From Hysterangium stoloniferum (Eukaryota; Basidiomycota; Agaricomycetes; Hysterangiales; Hysterangiaceae), in NCBI GenBank assembly GCA_015178975.1, contig WHVD01000253.1:25492-89491 (forward strand): 64,000 nt of DNA, written 5' to 3'. Positions 54,493 to 64,000 of the stretch are shown piece after piece. Made by a program: the position numbers and the translations under genes. Each line of letters begins with the position of its first letter. Positions within the stretch are counted from its first letter, which is position 1. The notes beneath the pieces are model-generated. The model made no database searches. It was not told where the DNA came from and was given only the letters and a program-made list of their open reading frames with translations.

Positions 54493-55107
54493 TACTTTTT
54501 GAAGGACTCATGTTATATAATAACACTGCTAGTTATTGTCAGGGGACAAGGGGTGAACCTGTAGGAGAAAGCCTCCCACATACCCCACAACCTTTCTCTG
54601 TATCAACAATTATAAGTATTTATCAGAGCATATGATCTAATTGAGAAGCTTATATAAATTTTATATACTTTTTGAAATCATTGAACCTAAAAGACATACA
54701 TGAGTCAGTCTCTCTTTGCAATTGGGCCTGAATACTTATAAAATGTCCTTACACACTACATCAGCAGTCATATTTGGCTTGAAATAGTATTTTTATCCTT
54801 CCCCAATTTGTTCCTCTTGAAGCATCATAAAACTGTACATGTGAGAAGACAGGAGTGTGCAGATGCTAATCCCACTATTTCAGTGATTCACCTCTGGCTG
54901 GAGGAACAGGGGCCTTTTTTGAAGGGGGGGGGCTGTGCCTCTGCCAACTGGGAGGGCCAGCCCTGGCCCCAAAGAGAGAGGGGTGGGAAAGAGAAGAGAA
55001 GAAAGACAGACACCTTGTGTCTTCACATACTAGATTGTAGCAACAAGGCTACTCTACTGCTTACAGTACCCCATTCCCATTCAAGTCATTTGCAAAGCAC
55101 TCAACTC
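54493..55107. other. Intergenic sequence after the kinase gene
   Basis: The first 100 bases are probably the 3' UTR of the kinase gene. The rest is CpG-poor, has a G run near 54925-54935 and shows no recognised gene. The plus frame at 54808-55221 runs into an LTR and is probably chance. Confidence 0.35.
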
Positions 55108-57082
55108 TCTGAGGTATCAGCATTATCTCATAAGGTTCTCTTAATTTTCTTTGAATTATTTAATATTTTCTCGAATTTATTGTATTTTTATTATATTTCT
55201 ATTGTGAAATATAAGGCCTAGTTCCATTTACAGCGCTTTGCATTACGTAAGGCGCATGCTAGATTTGCGCGGAAATATTGCTGAAAGTTGTGAACCTTGT
55301 AGCTTGCTCAATAATTGACCAATTGTCTTGTAACTTAATATACTTATTTTAATACTATATATCTAGTATATTATGATGTTATACATAACTCCAAAATTTG
55401 ACCTACAACATGTTTCCCAAAATTGCAGTCCATTTGAGCTTGCGAACCAATTCATGAGCCAACAGATGTGTCACTCCCAATGAGATTGTAATATGTTGTT
55501 TACATGTACCTAGGTAGTAAAAAATGGCAGCACCTGGCTTTTGTGGTCAGAGCTAATGTGAGTGAGGTTGCTGAGTAAATGCATACAACTACCCTTATAC
55601 AGGTTTGCAGCTAGTATTTAGACAGAAAAAGCCAGGCACTGTTATTTTATACTACCTAGATACATATAAAACAACATATTACAAGCTCATTGGGAGTGAC
55701 ACATTTGTTGGCTCATGAATTGGTTTGCAAGCTCAAATGGACTGCAATTTTGGGAAACATGCTGTAGGTCAAATTTTGGAGTTATAACATCATAATATAC
55801 TAGATATATAGTAGTAAAATATGTACATGAAGTTACAAGACAATTGGTTAATTATTGAGCAAGCTACAAAATTCACAACTTTCAGTAATATTTCCATGCA
55901 AATCTAGTGTGCACCTTACATAATGCAAAGCACTGAAACTTCACATAATAATAGCATATATGAGCTCATATAATGCTATTATATCTTGATTAATTTATTA
56001 TAATTTTAACTAATTATTTATATTTTATTTACTTAGTTATTGCTTCTTGGCACATTGCTTGGTCCTACAGTATGTGCGCATTTTTTTAGTGTCATGTGAC
56101 CTATTAGATAAGCCTCTGACCTCGGAATATCATACAGTCACAGATGTGACTGTAACGACATACTCGAGTCATTATTTGATTCCACCGCAATTACTTCTGT
56201 CCCGGAACTGCGGCCTTGAACCTTCATGTTCAAGCAAAAGGTTGGAACCCTTGTCTCAGAGAGGGGATCCATAAGATAAATAAAGGGTAAAAAATAAGTA
56301 GAATATGAGGTCATTATGATCTAAATAATGACCTCATAAAATAAATAAATAGTTAATTATTTAGTTATCAAAATGTATATAAGGAGGGCCAAGTTTCCAA
56401 TAAAAACAATTTTATCACACACATATTTTACTGCACAGCTCAGAAGCTTATCTCATCCTCCTAAGGACAATAATAGCCTTAGTCTGATACACTAACTGCA
56501 AGCACCTACACTTGCAGAATCTAGAACTTTTTGTCAGCAACTCTTGAACTTAGCTAATCATCTAAGTTCCCCAGCCTCACAGCCACCCCTTAGGCTTATT
56601 AAATATATAATAAACCTAATAGGTATTCTTACTGAAATCCTTGCCAACACTTAGATTATTCAAGGCCCATACCTAAGTTAGTGAATTATTCAAGTACAAG
56701 CACACAAGAAATCCAACACAAATTATTCTCTCTATTAATAAATTATTTAATACCTTTTTAAATATCTATTAATAGTTACAAATAAGCATACAAGAAACAG
56801 AAGCTTTATATCAAGTCTCTGCTAAGTTACTGTGCATATACTCAGCTTCTACCCCCTATTCTCAAAGAATAGTTCTTTTATTTGCTAAAAGAGTTATATA
56901 TTGTTCTATTGAACCTTTCAATAATCAAAATAAGCATTGATTTTAGTTGTTTAAGCTTAATAGCACAACTAATTAATCTATCAGTATTTAAATTACTGGA
57001 CCTTTGCTTATTTTATTGTTGAAGCTCTGTGACACTATAGCATTTATTGAGCTATCTGAGAGAAACCCCTAAATACATTACA
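55108..57082 (+). repeat. Solo LTR, family 3 (copy c), with a nested hairpin MITE
   Basis: Starts TCTGAGGTATCAGC (a diverged TGTGATG) and ends TAAATACATTACA, with perfect duplication AACTC (55103-55107 and 57083-57087). Without the MITE it is about 1.27 kb. It preserves the empty target of the family-2 LTR found in copy a. Confidence 0.87.
55231..55935. mobile_element. Long-hairpin MITE, probably Tc1/mariner type
   Basis: A 705-bp element with ends CAGCGCTTTGCATTA and TAATGCAAAGCACTG. Its two arms of about 315 bp are inverted copies of each other around a loop of roughly 70 bp. Comparison with the empty site in the family-3 LTR at about 12340 (TTTTAACTTC) fits insertion at TA, with one later change on the right side. 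No protein is encoded. Confidence 0.78.
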
Positions 57083-57396
57083 AACTCCCATGCATATGAT
57101 GATTGAAATTCACAGATGAGCTCATGGAACAGTTCTATCTGTTAAGCTCAGGGCTTCTGGGATGGGTATCTGGGGGAAAACCCATGCATGTTCTGGGACA
57201 GGGAGGAATTGGCTTCAGCTTATGTATGTACTGCACCTTTGCATGATTGTTGAGTCCAGGTTCAGATGGGAGGACATGGGAGACCTGTGGGGTCCATGAA
57301 TACAAAAAGTGTTAGAACTTATAGTATTGTGTTGCAAGCTGTTGACTACACTCACAGTCATACTGCAATTTTGCTATACTAGATGTAGTTCAGCTA

Positions 57397-58977
57397 CAGT
57401 AAGCAAAAAAAGGGTTGCAATGTTCAGTAAATTTTAACTTGAATGCTTATAACTCCAGAAATAAATTAGCTAAAATTAGGAAGAAATATAAGTTAGAAAG
57501 CCCTGTTTCTGAACCTTAACATGATAACCAAGTTTGTTCAAAAATATTCACTCATTGTTGAGATATTAAATATTTTGTACAGGAGTATCATTGCAACCCT
57601 TGTTTTGCTTTCATTCTGTAGATGAAAGGGCAGGTTGTACTGGTGTTTCTGATCCATTGTTAGGTTGTATTTGATTGTGTGATTGTGTGACATGTTCAAA
57701 ACATTCAACACATGACAAACAGACCACAACAGTCTTGTTAATTCCAACATGCAGCCTCTTTCTACTTCTCAATGCAAACATATCCTCTCCCTCTTGGATT
57801 CTGGTCATTCTGCCCACCAGATCTCATCATCCACTGGTCTACACATCAGTACCATCTCTAGACTTTGCAGAAGACACCATCCTTCCCTGCAGAAGCCCAC
57901 TGGTGGATGTCCTTCCAAGCTTTCTGAGGCTGATAGTCGCTATGCCCAGTATCTCATCACCTCAGGGAAGGCTGAAAATGCCTCTCAGATCACCCAGATC
58001 CTTCAAACACTACCAACCACATTCACATCCCAGACAACTCATAACCACCTGAAGTTAGCTGGTATGATAGCTGTGGCAAAGGCCAAGAAGCCTCTTCTTA
58101 CCAAGAGGCATAGGAAGGAGAGGATGGATTTTGCTCTGGCTCATTTGGATTGGGCTATAGAGGACTGGAAGACTGTTGTATGGTCTGATGGGAAGAGGTG
58201 GGCTTGGACGAAAGCAGGGGAGGGTCTGAGTGATAGGCTTGTGATGGAGACTGTAAAGTTTGGGGGTGGATCTCTGATGATGTGGGACTGCATGCTGTGG
58301 GAGGGAGTTGGGTATATGTACATGCAAGATTGATAGATGGATGGATGGAGAGTTATACACCAAGATTCTGCAAGATGAACTCCAGGAAAGCCTTGCCTTC
58401 TATGACAAGAATCCCTCCACTATCATCTTCCAGCAGGATAATGATCCCAAGCACAAGTCCAAGAAAGCTACAACTTGGTTTGAAGATCATGGTTATAAGG
58501 TCCTTCCTTGGCCAGCACAGTCCCTGACCTCAATCCTATTGAACATCTCTGGGATCATCTGAAAAAGACGCTGGGAGAGTATGAACGGGCCACAGGAGGG
58601 ATATTGGAGCTGTGGGAGAGGGTACAAGTAGAGTGGGATAAAATAATGCCAGAGGTGTGCCAGAATTTGATTGAAAGTATGCCTAGGAGGGTTGCAGCAG
58701 TGGTCAAGGCTAAAGGAGGTCATACCAAGTACTAGAATGCATAGCTTTATGTTTATAAAATGAAAGCAAAAAAAGGGTTGCAATGATACTCGTGTACAAA
58801 ATATTTTATATCTCAACAATGAGTGAATATTTTTGAACAAACTTGGTTATCATGTTAAAGTTCAGAAACAGGGCTTTCTAACTTATATTTTTTCCTGATT
58901 TTAGCTAATTTATTTCTGGAGTTATAAGCATTCAAGTTAAAATTTACTGAACATTGCAACCCTTTTTTTGCTTACTG
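57397..58977 (+). mobile_element. Tc1-like DNA transposon, inactive
   Basis: Ends are CAGTAAGCAAAAAAAGGG and its inverse, flanked by TA on both sides (57395-57396 and 58978-58979). Length 1,581 bp. The terminal inverted repeats are about 215 bp, and each is bounded at its inner end by an inverted copy of the outer GCAAAAAAAGGGTTGCAATG. The transposase frame inside is broken. Confidence 0.92.
57749..58735 (+). pseudogene. Tc1-family transposase with two frameshifts
   Basis: The first part, 57749-58333, has an N-terminal helix-turn-helix region (ILSLLDSGHSAHQISSSTGL) and a second one (SQITQILQTLP), then the first catalytic Asp in VVWSDGKRW and GGGSLMMWDC. A shift near 58325 moves the frame to 58308-58562, which has the second Asp in IIFQQDNDPKHKS. 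A second shift near 58525 (loss of one C) moves to 58508-58735, with PDLNPIEHLWDHLKK carrying the third acidic residue. The spacing fits DD34E, the Tc1 type. The stop is at 58735. About 330 residues in total, normal for the family. Confidence 0.92.
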
Positions 58978-59133
58978 TATGTAGAACTCTACAGTAGCTT
59001 AGTCATCAGATGTATTTTACTAAGGACTTTGTCACCCTCTCACCCACATGAAAACCCATTGTGTATTTCTACAAGAAGAGGTAGAGATGGGAAACCTGGG
59101 GCTCTGAGAATATGCTATGTCGAGGGCCTGCAG

Positions 59134-59776
59134 TGTGAAGAGTCGCTAGATTCTGACCATTCAATATACAAAGAATAGTGTTTATTCAACTACTATTAGT
59201 AGGTATTGACCGTACAGTGCAATACTGTAGATTACTAGACCGGCAGTACTAGTAAGGAGACATGCTATGCATCACAAGAGCAACTGTACAGTTGCTCTTG
59301 ACGGCTAGAATGAGAGAAGGAAAGAGTTGACCTTCACGGTACAACTCGTAGCTAGACGTAAGATAGATAATCAACAAGAAGCTGAATATCTAAAGTAAAG
59401 ATATTGTAGCACGAGTCGACTATAGTGTCGACAAGTGCAAAGACCTTAGAGGGGAACTCGACCTTTGCGGTTCGAGTTCAAAGTACGTTAGTATGCGAGA
59501 GAACACTACCTTTATAGGTAGTTGAGACTTTACCCTTGACACCTCTCGCTATTCGACGTCTGGGTCGTTTACAAGGTGGTGCCTGCTGGGTGAAAAGTGT
59601 CTATCGTTTGGCGCCGAGAGCACCCATACATATACACAAAGCTTCGAACTACAAAATAAGGGTATGCTCGAAATATAGAAAGAATGTAAATAAAGAAAAT
59701 AAAAAGTAAATAATAAAATACTATAATCCAACTATTATTCCTTAGTCCAATTATGCATATATGCATACCCTTCACA
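59134..59776 (-). repeat. 3' LTR of chromovirus copy D
   Basis: 643 bp, TGTGAAGAGTCG to CCTTCACA. It has the same ends and overall plan as the family-1 LTRs but differs strongly inside, so copies B and D belong to different subfamilies. Confidence 0.85.
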
Positions 59777-59801
59777 GTGCCCCCCAGTTCGAAGGGATGT
59801 G

Positions 59802-61922
59802 CTATACAAGGTGCCGAAGAGCATCTGGGACACTGCCCCAAGCTTCCTGTGAGGATCCCCCAAGGTCCAAAATGATGTTTCCCCATCGTTCCCTTTTTAT
59901 TCTGAAGGATTCGGCTATTCTCACCCGAGCCAAATCACTAGAATTCCTGTACAAGGAGTCGGCCCATCGTCTGTAGGCTTTCTCTCTGCAATGAATGACT
60001 GCACGGACACTAACCGGCAGAGCGGAAATCTGCGCGAGAAGAGGAGTGTTGGGGAGGGGAGACAAAGACGCGGGTAGCGGGGCAGGAACGTGTGGCTGCG
60101 TGGTGGTCTCTGTGGGAGGCGTCAGGACGAGGGCCTCGAGTAAATCTACTAAGCCAGCAATAGAGAGGATGCTCACTGAGTCTGGGGGCAGACGGTGAAG
60201 CTCCACTATGATGTGCCGGAACATAGAGAGTTTAATCTCCTGTGCTGCTCGCGCAAAGTTCTTCCCCTCTGCGAGATCCTCGAATGAGAGATAGAAATCC
60301 TCCATTATCTCCGACAATGGAGCCAGACCACGACAACCCTTAAGGCTCCCTTGAAGGACCGGTTGCTGAAGTACCGGCACGAGCTGTGATAGCACCCTTC
60401 TGACAGGAAACTGTTCGGAAGGGTAGTTGACAGCTACTCGCATCCAGAGAGTTGTGGATACGGGCTCAGTGGGGGGAAGTGGGCAGTCGAGGACGGGAAT
60501 AGGGGATCGCTCTCGGAGAGGAGTGGTGGCTTTCTGCATCTCCTTCGCCTTTCTGCTCGCCATGGGAACAATGACGTCCAGTGTAGGAGGGTCCAAATTG
60601 ACATCCATTCGCTCTGGTGGAAGATCCTGGATAGGGCTACCTAAGGACACACAATATGAATACAGAGAGTCGGGAGGGATACCCAGTGATGGCGGAAGTG
60701 GGGTCGGGACCGGTATAGCTTTCGGGGAGGGAGAGAGACGAGGCGCCAGAATCGGGGCTGAGGGAATGTGTGCCAGAAGGAGGATGGGAAGAGGCCTCGA
60801 TGTTGGTGAAAGGCATGGGACTGGAATTGGGGAAGGTTCACGTTGGGCTGAGAGAGTGTGTGCCAGATGAAGGATAGGAGGGGGCCTCGACATCCTAGGT
60901 GAGGTTGGGACTGTTACGGCTTTTGGGGAGGGAGGTAGATGAGGCGTTAGAATCGGGGCTGAGGGAGTATGTGTTGAGTGAATGATGGGAAGGGGCCTCG
61001 ACGTTGGCGAAAGACGTGGGACCGGAATCGTGGAAGGTTCGCGTTCCAGTGACTGTTGACTAGGGCGGTGACCCCTCCATACTCTGGATGACGGTCTCCG
61101 TGTTTGTCTTTGGTTGGGGTCACTGGTTACGAAGTGAACTTTCGATGGGAGAAGGAACCCTTCATGGCAATCCTTTCCCAGATATCGAATGCTATACGCG
61201 CCATCCCTGCTCTCGTCTTCCTCCTCATCCTCATCCGAGGAAAAATCAATTGGTCCCCTACGGTATCCCTTTTCTCGCTGGGGCAACGTTTGACCGTCCC
61301 CTCGAGTAAGAACTATTCGTTGCAACTTAATGCGTCGAAGTAGTTCCCAGTCATAAAAGATGGTACCCTCCTTCTCCTTCCAGCTCTTGGTTCCCGTCGT
61401 CCTAATGCAAGGCGTCCCACCCTCACTATCATCGGTCTCCGCGAAGTCGGCCCATTTCTCTCCCGGGGGGGGAAGGATCGGCGTGGAAGCTCTGTTTCCG
61501 AATTGCGCTCTGTACTCACGCCGCTGTCACTTGGAGGGGACTCCTTCTCTTGCTCCCCTCACCTCCTGTTGACTTCTGTACTCAGCACGCCTTTCTCTTT
61601 TGCAGGTGAGCCTCCTCGCGTTGTGTTCTTCCATAAACGCTTCCTGCCTCCACATAGTAGCAGCCACTTCCTCTGATGACGGTCTGACGGAAGGCCCTAA
61701 TGGCTTGCTCCAATCCGTACCAGTATTTCCCCCCAGCTCATCACCAAAGGAGAAAGTCGACAGGGGGGTTGATTCCTGGGTACCCCGATTGCTCTCGACA
61801 TTGTCTGTACAAGGTATACGGGTGATGAATCCCCCGCCGGTCGTGGATGTACTGGCTGTCGGGGCCCGCGGGACCTTTTTGAACTTAGGGAGGACTTGCT
61901 TGTTTTGTTGGAATGGGAGCAT
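59802..61922 (-). pseudogene. Chromovirus accessory protein ORF, copy D
   Basis: Two open stretches. Bases 61922-61527 start with VLPKFKKVPRAP and have a basic helical end. Bases 61325-59802 (507 codons) follow a readable link (61480-61330) with KWADFAETDDSEGGTPC, FYDW and RRIKLQRI. The long frame has IRYLGKDCHEGFLLPSKVHF and TSDPNQRQ. Then comes a Pro/Ser-rich part with the repeated phrase SPTSRPLPI, and a helical C-terminal part ending with LDLGGSSQEAWG. About 700 residues in total. One frame break near 61520. The same block order as copy B, with variable linkers, argues that the protein was kept by selection. Confidence 0.75.
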
Positions 61923-62279
61923 TGTAGCACGATAAAGTGGTGAAGTTGAAGGTAGAGGGAAGGGCTGTAGATAGGTGAAGGACGTGGTATGAAAGATAAA
62001 GAAAATTTATGCGAATTTACGTGTACTTTTTTTATTATATATATATTGAATTGAAACTCCGCTCGGTTGGTCGTTAAATAAATTCATTAATTGTGGCTGG
62101 GTTTTGGGTAAATGTGTCCGCCGCCAATTAGTGGTTGTCCCAATCGACCGGAGGGATAGAAAAATGAAAGAGAATAAAAGCCAATGAGATGGCTTGTTGA
62201 ATGACTGAGATATTTCTGAAAGGAAGTTACGAAAGAAATGGAATAAATGATAGAATAGATGATTCCTTGAGCGCATATA

Positions 62280-63997
62280 TCCCGTTAAATTTTGAACAGC
62301 GCCTTGTATGCCCTCAGAAGTGCCGGAGCATTTCTGAGGTTAGTGCTGCTTAACCACGAATCCTCCTCGGGTCCATAATCTTTCCAGCGCACCCTAAATA
62401 GCAGACGATTTCACTGTTTTCTATGTCCAACAATAGCTTCGACTTCATATTCTTCGTGATCTGATTTCAACTCTCTTAGGTTCTCAAGTTGGGGTCTTGG
62501 ACCTAGGTTGGGAGGAGAAGGTTGATATTTCCGCAGATGATCCCGATTAATGACTGGATGCATCGGATACTCCGGGGGAATCTTAAGCCTAAATACTTGA
62601 GAGTTCAATTTCTCAAGGACCTCGAATGGTCCAATCCTTCTTTGTATTAGTTTCTTCCCCATTCCCTTGACTTCCACCAGTTCGAGGGAGTGAGGGTTCA
62701 CCAATACGAAGTCTCCCTCGGAGATATCTTCTACGGGTCTTTGCTTCTTGTTATACACTCGTGCTTGAATCTCTTGGGCTCGAGCAATGGAATCCTGAGC
62801 CATCTGTCGGTGATTCTCTAGTTTGAGAATCCATTGGTCGGCCATAGGGCTGTCTGATAGTTCTCTAGGAACTAGGGGTTCATCACCTCCTAGAACTCGA
62901 GACATCCCTCTCGGGAGGTATCCCATTAATAAGAAGGCCAGAGCGTAATTTGTTGAACTGTGAACAGTTGAGTTGTACACGTGGACTACCACCTCAATCC
63001 ATTGGGACCAGCTCTCCTTAGCAGAAGCACAATAGGCTCGAAGCATTTGTTCTATGGTCGCATTCATATTCTCCGTCTGTCCATCTGTTTGGGGATGATG
63101 GGCAGAAGATACCACAAGGGTGGTGCCGTAAATCTTACAGACTTCCCGCCAGAACCTGCAGGTCCATCTCTTGTCCCGATCGCAGATTATTCGAGAGGGT
63201 AGTCCGAAGGGGCTGGCTACCTGTTTAACAAACATTCGTGCAAATCCTTCAGCCGTGAGGTTCGAGAAAGTAGGTATTGTAATAGCAAAACACGTTAATT
63301 TATCAATGGCGACGAAAACTGCTGAATACATATCCTTTCCTGAGTCAGGTAGTCCAGTGATCAGGTCCATAGACACTACTTCGAAAGGCCTAAAAGGTAC
63401 GTCGGCAGGTCTGAGAGCTCCTTGACGAGCGGTGCAATCAATTTTGGTCTTTTGGCAGATGTCGCAGGTACGCGCGTACGACACGCAATCTTGCAGCATT
63501 TTTGGCCAAAAGAACCAGTCTTTCATTAGGTTGAACAACCGCTGACCTCTGGCATGCGCTCCCTCAAAAGGATTATCATGTACGAATCTTAAAATAGAGC
63601 TAGTCATGGTTCTGGGCACACAAACTCGACTTTTCCAGTCCGAGTCACGAAAGTACAGGAGTTTGTTTGCTCCTACAAAGTAGTGAGAAGGAGTGACAAC
63701 CGCATTGGGTGAGGGGGTATCTAGAGCGTAGAGGTTTCTGAAGACTGGGTTCTTCGAGTATCCTTCTAGAAATTTCTTTATATATCCCTCCTCGATACTG
63801 ATTAGCAGCTGAGGATGACGCAGTGCAAAGTCGGACTCGTCCTCCTGATCGTCCCTCACTGCATTATGAAAATCCCATTCCGACTGTCGAACCTTCTGAG
63901 TTACTCCAAAAGGTTCCATGGAATCGTTTATGATCGAGAAGACCGCCTTCTTAGCAGGTTCGTCCTTCCATAGTTTTTCCTCAGTGCTTTTGTCCAT
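62280..63997 (-). pseudogene. Integrase and chromodomain, copy D
   Basis: A 528-codon frame ends at a TGA at 62411-62413, inside the chromodomain, which then continues in frame to a TAA near 62284 (VRWKDYGPEEDSWL, then LRNAPALLRAYKALF). The integrase is intact: zinc region HDNPFEGAHARGQ and CDICQKTK (the second His of the usual pair appears as Gln), VVSMDLITGLP, RIICDRDKRWTCRFW, HHPQTDGQTEN. The upstream part is the linker after RNase H (ATDS-type acidic stretch) and runs beyond 63997. The TGA sits beside a position where copies B and C have other changes in a CGA-AAT-CGA string. Confidence 0.9.
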
Positions 63998-64000
63998 AGA

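Larger units (their letters stand above)
57140..59133 (+). repeat. Old family-2-like LTR, interrupted by Tc1
   Basis: Starts TGTTAAGCTCAGGG, close to the LTR at 8075, and has GGAATTGGCTTCAGCTTAT at 57204-57222. It is interrupted by the Tc1-like element and resumes at 58980. The tail near 59095-59115 (CCTGGGGCTCTGAGAATATG) matches 8258-8277. It is truncated by the LTR of copy D. Confidence 0.55.
59134..64000 (-). mobile_element. Ty3/gypsy chromovirus, copy D (3' part, runs off the window)
   Basis: 3' LTR at 59134-59776, the conserved CTGGGGGGCAC tract, accessory ORF, chromodomain, integrase, and the linker before the end of the window. It is the best-preserved copy in its 3' half. The 5' half and the other LTR lie beyond base 64000. 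Confidence 0.9.

Overview
The window looks like a gene-poor, repeat-rich region of a filamentous fungus, most likely a basidiomycete (Agaricomycetes). The signs are short introns of about 50 bp with GTGAGT/GTAAGT donors, chromodomain Ty3/gypsy retrotransposons, Ty1/copia, Tc1 and CACTA-type elements, and an aminoglycoside-phosphotransferase-like (APH) kinase gene of the Aim9 family that is common in these fungi. I see no rRNA, tRNA or CRISPR. All similarity statements come from reading by eye; no database was searched.

Left part (1-20.4 kb): 3' remnants of a chromovirus (copy A), a two-level nest of solo LTRs, several solo LTRs with perfect 5-bp target duplications (526-1345, 8748-9470, 10414-11162, 12228-14349, 13454-14293), and a decayed chromovirus (copy C, about 14540-18780). 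A probable spliced host gene of unknown function lies at 4795-5945 on the minus strand.

Centre (20.4-54.5 kb): an Aim9-like kinase gene starts at 20417 and resumes at 53019. It is cut in two by one element, 21030-53015, that begins CACTGGAGGCATCCC, ends with the inverse and is flanked by a TCA duplication. The ends and duplication fit the CACTA (EnSpm/CMC) superfamily. It has two inverted arms of about 4 kb, arrays of a 20-bp unit near the arm ends, no visible transposase, and pieces of apparently captured genes (CBM21-like, His-rich, WD40, a possible beta-carbonic anhydrase start, and a fragment related to the 4.8-6 kb gene). Its right arm was invaded by a Ty3/gypsy chromovirus (copy B, 31714-50739, duplication CTACG). 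Copy B in turn holds a nearly intact Ty1/copia element (41875-46941, duplication TGAGG) and three solo LTRs.

Right part (54.5-64 kb): a solo LTR (55108-57082) holding a long-hairpin MITE, a broken Tc1-like transposon (57397-58977, TA duplication) inside another old LTR, and the 3' half of a fourth chromovirus (copy D) that runs off the window.

The chromovirus family carries a large accessory reading frame after the integrase/chromodomain in every copy, and copy B has another frame before gag. The older copies are strongly marked by C-to-T change at CpG, which explains most of their stop codons. No element apart from the copia looks close to functional.
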